From: Candidatus Latescibacterota bacterium
Lineage (GTDB): Bacteria; Latescibacterota; UBA2968; GCA-2709665
Direction of reading: 5' to 3'
Assembly (NCBI GenBank): GCA_030746455.1
Contig: JASLMQ010000829.1
Coordinates: 1-9,419 of the forward strand
Length of the DNA: 9,419 nucleotides
Below are positions 1-4,486 of this stretch, piece after piece; position 1 is the stretch's first letter, and each line of letters opens with the position of its first letter. The translations under genes were made by a program, and so were the position numbers. Under the pieces are notes generated by a model that was not told the origin of the DNA, did not search any database, and saw nothing but the letters and a program-made list of their open reading frames with translations.

Positions 1-59
1 AGTTCTTCGCGAGTATGGGAACTGACTTCCAGCGGCTTGAGCGGACGTCCGCGGCGCAT
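1..59 (-). CDS. IS630-like transposase, N-terminal fragment (runs off left edge)
   Basis: Reading leftwards from an ATG at 59, 19 complete codons are visible before the window ends, giving MRRGRPLKPLEVSSHTREE followed by the first two bases of a probable Leu codon. The pattern Arg-Gly-Arg-Pro-Leu-x-Pro-Leu followed by a Ser/Thr-rich turn and Arg-Glu-Glu-Leu is the usual start of IS630-family transposases, where it precedes the DNA-binding helix-turn-helix. A strong ribosome binding site (AAAGGAG, 66-72) lies 6 bases before the ATG, and a good promoter lies just upstream, so this is a real start and not a chance ORF. The catalytic DDE part is outside the window, so whether the element is intact cannot be seen. 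Another GRP-starting helix-turn-helix protein is possible. Confidence 0.6.
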   Translation of the reverse strand, partial: MRRGRPLKPLEVSSHTREE

Positions 60-89
60 AGTTCTCTCCTTTCCAAAGGGTCCAGAGAG

Positions 90-118
90 AATATACGACA
101 GGGCCATGGATTAGTAAA
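90..118 (-). promoter_or_regulatory. Sigma70-type promoter for the transposase
   Basis: On the minus strand a -35 box TTTACT (113-118, 4 of 6 matches to TTGACA) and a -10 box TATATT (90-95, 5 of 6 matches to TATAAT) are separated by exactly 17 bases. The expected transcription start is near 83, leaving a leader of about 24 bases that contains the ribosome binding site and ends at the ATG at 59. Geometry and position both fit. Confidence 0.55.
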
Positions 119-155
119 GATAGTTAAGGGACATAACACTAAGTCTGGTGCATAC

Positions 156-193
156 AAAAGACGGCAACCGGGAAACGCCGGTTGCCGTCTTTT
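156..193. terminator. Bidirectional rho-independent terminator
   Basis: A perfect 16-bp inverted repeat (156-171 pairs with 178-193) surrounds a 6-base loop, GAAACG. The stem is GC-rich inside and has AAAA on one end and TTTT on the other, so a U-run follows the hairpin in both directions. For minus-strand transcription it ends the cyclase unit, whose stop codon lies 50 bp upstream. It also insulates that unit from the transposase gene on the left. This is the clearest terminator in the window. Confidence 0.93.
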
Positions 194-243
194 CGTTTTC
201 CGAGGCCGATACATACGCCGGCCCGACTCGCTAGGATCTGATG

Positions 244-3084
244 CTACTTGGATTCGAGCTCGTGTACGGCGTCCCAGTCCTCTGGAGGCGGAACCTGCTT
301 GCATGTTTCCGCGCGCTCGATGAAGACCTTGCAGGGGCCGTCTTCGGGGTCGACCCTGAGTCCTTCATTGAACCTTTCGATTGCGTCATCCCACCGCCGT
401 TCCCTGTAGAGTCCGAGTCCCTCGGCGTAGATGTCGGCCACCTCCTGCTTCTTGGGATCGGCCTCCCCCTTGCGGTCGAGGATCTCGTAGACCCGCACGG
501 CTTCGTCCCTACCGACGACCTGTATGCTATCGAGCTCGCGAACGTCGATCGCCTCAGCCGTGGCACGATAGGTGGCCTCGCCGATCATGGTGCACACCCC
601 GTAGGCCTTCCCGGCCCCCTCCAGTCGTGAGGCCAGATTGACGGCGTCGCCCATAATGGTGTAGTCGACGCGGGTGTGAGAGCCCATATTGCCCACCACC
701 ATCTCTCCGGTGTTCACGCCCATCCGAACGCGGAAGAACTCTCCCATCCCCTCCTCCGACCACAGTTTCCGGAGCTGCTCCATCTTGCCCTTTGTCTCCC
801 ATCCCTCGCGAAGCTCCGTGATCTTGTTCTGCATATCCACGGCCGCCAGGACCGCCCGGATGGCGTGGTCCTCGGACTTGATCGGGGCGCCGTAGAAGGC
901 GAGAATGGCATCGCCTTCGAACTTGTCGATGGTTCCCCCGTGCTCGGCGACCAGGTCGCACATCTCGGTGAGGTACTCGTTTAGCAGCTCGACCAGCTCA
1001 AGGGGCGTCAGGTTCTCGGACATGGTGGAGAAGCTGGCGATGTCTGAGAAGAAGGCGGTCATCACACGCTGATCGCCGCCCAGCTGGTTGATCAGGTCGG
1101 GATTCTCGACGAGCTGATCGACGACCTTGGGGTCCAGGTAGTGGCCAAAGGCCCCCTGAACGAATTCCTTTTCCTTTTCCTTCTGCACGTAGTTGTAGAG
1201 CGTGATGCTCAGGTATCCGATGACGAGGGTGCCCACCGGACCGAAGACGTCCACCCAGATGCCGGACCTTGCGAAGAGCAGAAAGCTCGCGACGAGGTAG
1301 ACGACGAGAAGACCCAGGACGACGAGAGCTCCCGGCAGGGCTCGGAAGCGGGGTACCAGAATACCGATGAGAAGCCCCAGGCCGAGCATCACCAGCGCAT
1401 TGGCCCATTTTGGAATCCGTGAGAGGAAGTTCTGCGTGACGATCGTGTTGAAGACGTTTACGTGGGCGCCCAGCATGGCCTCTCGAGCCCCGAACGGGGT
1501 GGGGTTGAGGTCGTGCGTGCCCGTCGCGGTCAGACCGTAGAAGAATGCCGTTCCCTGGAAATCCTCCGCTGTCACGATCCGGTCGGCTGCCTTTTCGCCG
1601 TGAAGCCCAGCGCTGGTGAGCCGGTCCAGGAAGAAGAGGGGGTGATCCTCCGGGCCAAGGTCGCCGCTCCTCCGCATCAGGTCCCTGATCACGCCGACCC
1701 CGAGCTGGATATCCTCCAGCCGCGATACCCCCAGTCGCTCCCCGATCTGGGCCAGCGACAGCTCGGGGGACTTCTTCAAAACATCGTAGATCCGAAGATT
1801 GATCTTGATGCGGCCGAAGTAGGCTCCCAGGACTTCGGCGACAGCCGGGATTTCCTCTTCGGGAACGCCCATGTCCCCCGCGAAGCGCTCAACCGTCAGC
1901 TCTGGATCGTCCGAAAGCGCGCTCTCGATCTGCTGACAGTCGAAGACGACGTACTTCATCTGCAGAAGCAGGTCGGGATCCAGGCCGGCGCCTCCCTCCT
2001 CTGCGGCCCGCTCGAGGTAGATGCCATCATCCTGCATTGCTTGGGGATGGTTGTGGGCGACCCGTTTGGCGATCTTCAGCGCGCGATTCTCGGGTTCGGT
2101 CTCGGCGAAATCCAGGATCATGTTGAAGGGCAGGTGGCGGAACGTGTTGTGGTAGGTCCCCGCCCAGTTCACGAGCATCTCACGCCGTCCGGTTACGGGG
2201 ACGCGAACGTCCGACGTGCTGCCGTCCGGTAGCCGGGCGTCCGGTAGCTCGATGTGGCTTCCGGGAATCAGCCTCACCTTTTCCAGGGGGACGTTCAGGT
2301 AGTCGCAGGCCATGATGAAGCCAAGGGAGAAGTAGAGGCGGCCATCGTAGGCCAGGACGAGCCTGTACCGACGCACGATCCCGTCGTGATCGGGTTTGGG
2401 TAGAGCGAAGCCGACGCCGCGTACCGCATCGACGAAGGGCGGCAGGGGGACCTCCATATCCGTCGCATGGTAGAGATTCTCCGAGGTTTCCGCATCCAGC
2501 GGCACCGATGAACGTGCCAGACTCACCAGTGCGGCATCTACGTCTTCGGAACGCTCCCGTAGGTTCTCTCGGGCAAAATCGGCTCCGCTTTCGGTGATCT
2601 CGAAGGTCTGAGCGAGGTAGACGATGTCGCCGCTCTGGGCCGCGCGGAGGAAATCGCGGTCGTAGTCCTGGATGAGGGCGATAACCTCGTCTTTGGTAAG
2701 CGTGTCCTGCTCCAGCCGGGAGACATCATCCGGGGACAGGATTGCGGGGCTGGGCTCGTAGAAGAAGATATCGAACCCGATCATCTTCGCGTCGTACTGG
2801 TTGAGGATATCCACAAGCGCAGCGTGTCGGTCGCGGGGGAAGGGGAATCCATGGGCCTGCAGGGCGTCGTCGTCGATGTCGACCGTCGAAACCGCGGGCA
2901 GCTGGTAGGGCTCGCCGAAGAGGTCGTTCCGGAGCAGAAACCGGAGGTCGTAGATGGAGGCCTCCTGGTCTTCATAGAAGTGCGACCACGACAGGGCCGC
3001 AATCGCCAGACTGACCAGGATACCGAGCAGCAGATGGATTCCCGCTCCCTTCTGGGAAGCAGCTGGAGCCGATTGTTCGGTCAT
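244..3084 (-). CDS. CHASE2-sensor class III adenylate cyclase with C-terminal TPR
   Basis: A 946-residue membrane receptor predicted to make cyclic AMP from ATP. In order: TM helix (about 16-33); extracytoplasmic CHASE2 sensor starting YDLRFLLR (45-52) and ending near TPFGAREAMLGAHVN (529-543); three TM helices (about 561-577, 583-605, 609-630); class III cyclase domain (about 670-868); TPR-like tail (881-915). The catalytic set looks complete: metal-binding D681 (FFSDIASFS) and D725 (KFEGDAILAF), purine-binding K721 with T809 (DYTIMGD), and transition-state N816 and R820 (VNLASR). The Lys/Thr pair is the class IIIb adenylate cyclase pattern, so guanylate cyclase activity is unlikely. The CHASE2 domain holds an extra segment of about 180 residues (326-505), absent from the usual domain. 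An open frame continues 58 codons upstream, but I chose the ATG at 3084 because it overlaps the stop of the preceding gene as ATGA and directly precedes the TM anchor. The upstream extension is Arg-rich and overlaps that gene. Confidence 0.92.
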   Translation of the reverse strand: MTEQSAPAASQKGAGIHLLLGILVSLAIAALSWSHFYEDQEASIYDLRFLLRNDLFGEPYQLPAVSTVDIDDDALQAHGFPFPRDRHAALVDILNQYDAKMIGFDIFFYEPSPAILSPDDVSRLEQDTLTKDEVIALIQDYDRDFLRAAQSGDIVYLAQTFEITESGADFARENLRERSEDVDAALVSLARSSVPLDAETSENLYHATDMEVPLPPFVDAVRGVGFALPKPDHDGIVRRYRLVLAYDGRLYFSLGFIMACDYLNVPLEKVRLIPGSHIELPDARLPDGSTSDVRVPVTGRREMLVNWAGTYHNTFRHLPFNMILDFAETEPENRALKIAKRVAHNHPQAMQDDGIYLERAAEEGGAGLDPDLLLQMKYVVFDCQQIESALSDDPELTVERFAGDMGVPEEEIPAVAEVLGAYFGRIKINLRIYDVLKKSPELSLAQIGERLGVSRLEDIQLGVGVIRDLMRRSGDLGPEDHPLFFLDRLTSAGLHGEKAADRIVTAEDFQGTAFFYGLTATGTHDLNPTPFGAREAMLGAHVNVFNTIVTQNFLSRIPKWANALVMLGLGLLIGILVPRFRALPGALVVLGLLVVYLVASFLLFARSGIWVDVFGPVGTLVIGYLSITLYNYVQKEKEKEFVQGAFGHYLDPKVVDQLVENPDLINQLGGDQRVMTAFFSDIASFSTMSENLTPLELVELLNEYLTEMCDLVAEHGGTIDKFEGDAILAFYGAPIKSEDHAIRAVLAAVDMQNKITELREGWETKGKMEQLRKLWSEEGMGEFFRVRMGVNTGEMVVGNMGSHTRVDYTIMGDAVNLASRLEGAGKAYGVCTMIGEATYRATAEAIDVRELDSIQVVGRDEAVRVYEILDRKGEADPKKQEVADIYAEGLGLYRERRWDDAIERFNEGLRVDPEDGPCKVFIERAETCKQVPPPEDWDAVHELESK
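1570..2109 (-). other. Insert of about 180 residues within the CHASE2 sensor domain
   Basis: Residues about 326-505 of the cyclase lie between two standard CHASE2 landmarks. One is the strand-rich part ending LPFNMILDF. The other is the stretch beginning DFQGTAFFYGLTATGTHD, which corresponds to the family's usual lkgkiVliG-ta motif. In ordinary CHASE2 proteins these landmarks are separated by only a short linker (family knowledge). The insert is mostly helical and charged. It contains DDPELTVERFAGDMGVPEEE and a segment resembling a small helix-turn-helix (SLAQIGERLGVSRLEDI, 443-459). Topology places it outside the cytoplasm. Confidence 0.6.
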
Positions 3085-3398
3085 CGGGTTGCTTCTTGGG
3101 GTGTGGTGGCGGGGGTCTCGGTGGATTCCGGTGTACAATCGTTCTTCCCCTCTGGGCCCCCTCCGAAGAGCTTGAGAACGAATAGCCTGCAGGCTGCGCC
3201 AAAGGCCTCGCAGACGGCCTGCCAGGATACCCTTCGGTCGGGGATCTCGAGACACCACTGCAGGACGCCGATGGACTCCTCCAGGGCCCGGTGTTTGGCG
3301 AGCGCATCGGGGCTCAGTTCTTTGCGGTGGACATAGGAGAAGTGGAACGCCTGCGTAAGGAGATGCAGCCTCTCCTCGATCTCGCGTCTGGATCTCAT
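3081..3398 (-). CDS. Small helical protein of unknown function, translationally coupled to the cyclase
   Basis: A 105-residue protein I do not recognise. The start is the ATG at 3398, preceded 8 bases upstream by a GGAGG ribosome binding site. Longer in-frame starts lack such a site. Residues 1-50 look like a charged helical hairpin (REIEERLHLLTQAF, then a second helix from about 30 ending in LQWCLE). This resembles small bacterial proteins whose second helix ends in a conserved Leu-x-Trp. Residues 58-79 form an amphipathic, Cys-containing hydrophobic stretch that could touch the membrane. The tail is Thr/Pro/Glu-rich and probably disordered. No signal peptide is seen, so it is probably cytoplasmic. 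Its stop codon overlaps the cyclase start (ATGA, 3081-3084), so the two proteins are made together, and a role as a cyclase partner or regulator is a reasonable inference. Cysteines at 49, 63, 70 and 88 have no recognised metal-binding spacing. Confidence 0.72.
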   Translation of the reverse strand: MRSRREIEERLHLLTQAFHFSYVHRKELSPDALAKHRALEESIGVLQWCLEIPDRRVSWQAVCEAFGAACRLFVLKLFGGGPEGKNDCTPESTETPATTPQEATR

Positions 3399-3437
3399 TG
3401 CACTGCCCTCCCCGGAATGGGGTGCCTCTGGTACCCT

Positions 3438-3466
3438 AAGATGCGAAAAGTGAAGGCGCTTGGCAA
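3438..3466 (-). promoter_or_regulatory. Candidate promoter of the small-protein/cyclase unit
   Basis: On the minus strand TTGCCA (3461-3466, 5 of 6 matches to the -35 consensus) is followed after 17 bases by CATCTT (3438-3443, only 3 of 6 matches to the -10 consensus). The implied start lies about 33 bases before the ATG at 3398. Spacing and position are good but the -10 box is weak. Confidence 0.3.
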
Positions 3467-3525
3467 GGAGGTGTTGTCGGTCCGGACAACGGTCTCCTGT
3501 GCCCGGCATCAGACCGTACATACAG

Positions 3526-3568
3526 GGAGGCGGTTTCGGGGCCTGACGGGGGCCCGCCCGCCGCCTCC
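3526..3568 (-). other. GC-rich inverted repeat in the spacer (possible terminator or processing hairpin)
   Basis: The minus-strand RNA can form an 8-bp stem, GGAGGCGG with CCGCCTCC (3561-3568 and 3526-3533). It encloses a 27-base GC-rich interior with a further possible 5-bp stem (GGGCC/GGCCC). It lies about 60 bp after the stop of the 181-residue gene and before the promoter candidate of the next unit, so a role in ending or stabilising the upstream message is plausible. There is no U-run after it, so it is not a typical rho-independent terminator. The rest of the 228-bp spacer 3399-3626 holds nothing else I can support beyond the promoter candidate and ribosome binding site. Confidence 0.35.
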
Positions 3569-3626
3569 TTCTTTCCGCTGGCCTGTAAGGGAAATCGACC
3601 TGCAAGACCCCACGGGCGTAAGCTGC

Positions 3627-4172
3627 CTACTTGAGCTTCCCGAGCTCCGTTTTCGCCTGGGTGGCCCAATCGGTTCCGGCGTGATTCGCGATCAGGTCGT
3701 TGTAGGCAGCTTTGGCCTCCTTGATCTCTCCGAGCTGGGCGTGGCACTGGGCGATGAAGAACTTCTGCTCCGGCACCGAATCGGCCTCGGGGTCGGCCTT
3801 GATGGCCTCCTGCAGCTGGCTGATGGCGTTCTTCAGGTCGACCCGGCTGGGGTGCCGGACCCCCCCCTTGTAGTAGAGCTGGTCGAGAACCGCGTCCTCG
3901 GCTTCGGCGCCCCGCACTCCGGCCACCATGCGGGTCTGCTGGGTCTCATAGGCCTGCTTCTTCGTGAGCTTCTGGATCTTCTTCCACCGGTTGAGGAAGG
4001 CGCTCGACGCCTTCACCTTCTTTGTGTCTCCCTTGTCTGCCTTCTCGACCTTCTTCGTCTCGGCCTTCTTCTCCTTGGACTCAGCCTTGTCTTCTCCGGC
4101 CTGAGCCGGGAGGGCACACAGGCCCATTCCGAAGAGCACGACCAGCGCGGCGGCGAGGATACGAATATTCAT
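3627..4172 (-). CDS. Exported TPR-like protein with Lys/Glu-rich N-terminal linker
   Basis: A 181-residue protein. Residues 1-25 are a typical Sec signal peptide: MNIRIL start, hydrophobic core, likely cleavage after AQA before GEDKA. Cys19 is not in a proper lipobox. Residues 26-56 are very rich in Lys, Glu and Ala and probably form a flexible linker or coiled coil. From about 112 on there are two TPR-like helix pairs; the second (KFFIAQCHAQLGEIKEAKAAY, about 137-157, then ANHAG) resembles the periplasmic YbgF/BamD-type repeats that handle protein partners. No catalytic motif is seen. I therefore call it a periplasmic or envelope scaffold protein of unknown partner. The ATG at 4172 is chosen over an in-frame start 22 codons upstream because the signal peptide starts here and a near-perfect AAGGAGGT lies 8 bases before it. 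It is separated by over 200 bp from both neighbours, so it is probably transcribed alone. Confidence 0.83.
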   Translation of the reverse strand: MNIRILAAALVVLFGMGLCALPAQAGEDKAESKEKKAETKKVEKADKGDTKKVKASSAFLNRWKKIQKLTKKQAYETQQTRMVAGVRGAEAEDAVLDQLYYKGGVRHPSRVDLKNAISQLQEAIKADPEADSVPEQKFFIAQCHAQLGEIKEAKAAYNDLIANHAGTDWATQAKTELGKLK

Positions 4173-4180
4173 GACGATCG

Positions 4181-4188
4181 ACCTCCTT
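4181..4188 (-). promoter_or_regulatory. Strong ribosome binding site deciding the start of the 181-residue gene
   Basis: The minus strand reads AAGGAGGT, an almost full anti-16S match, 8 bases before the ATG at 4172. It is much stronger than the sites of the surface-gene operon, suggesting abundant expression of this small exported protein. Confidence 0.8.
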
Positions 4189-4298
4189 ATAGCATCTTTG
4201 GATTCAGGCCACGGCTGCGTAGGCTGCGCGCGGATCACCGGCGAGGGCCCATTGGCCAGACGAGACCCATCGCCCGTTCTGATGACCCGTGTCTTTCA

Positions 4299-4304
4299 AA
4301 TATA
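4299..4304 (-). promoter_or_regulatory. Candidate -10 element (TATATT, extended TATATTTG) in the 314-bp spacer
   Basis: The minus strand carries TATATTTG (4297-4304), about 125 bases before the start of the 181-residue gene. As a sigma70 -10 box TATATT matches 5 of 6 positions, but no convincing -35 lies 15-18 bases upstream. The eight bases also fit the Bacteroidota -7 consensus TAnnTTTG, although no TTG sits at the expected -33 distance. The rest of the spacer 4173-4486 holds short palindromes but no ORF with a ribosome binding site and no clear terminator. Confidence 0.3.
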
Positions 4305-4486
4305 CGGCACTGCCACGCAAGGGCTGCGTGATCCAAGACACACAGCGTCCCTTTTTCTATCTGCCGGCAGCAGACCCAGCTCTGGACGGGATCAATGTCC
4401 TAAAGGTACCCCATTCGGGCGAGCCCCACAAGCTTTGTTTGGCCCGGAGAATCCGAAGAGAGCCCAGCTCTTTGTAAATATAGAAT

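Noticed and set aside
1710..1760. Helix-turn-helix-like segment as a DNA-binding domain
   Set aside because: It is inside the extracytoplasmic CHASE2 region between TM helices, where DNA binding is not expected.
3085..3258. 58-codon N-terminal extension of the cyclase
   Set aside because: It is Arg-rich, overlaps the small coupled gene, and is less plausible than the ATGA start placed just before the TM anchor.
3291..4331. Plus-strand open frame of 346 codons
   Set aside because: It is antisense to two genes with good ribosome binding sites, has low-complexity Leu/Arg-rich composition, and crosses both intergenic regions.
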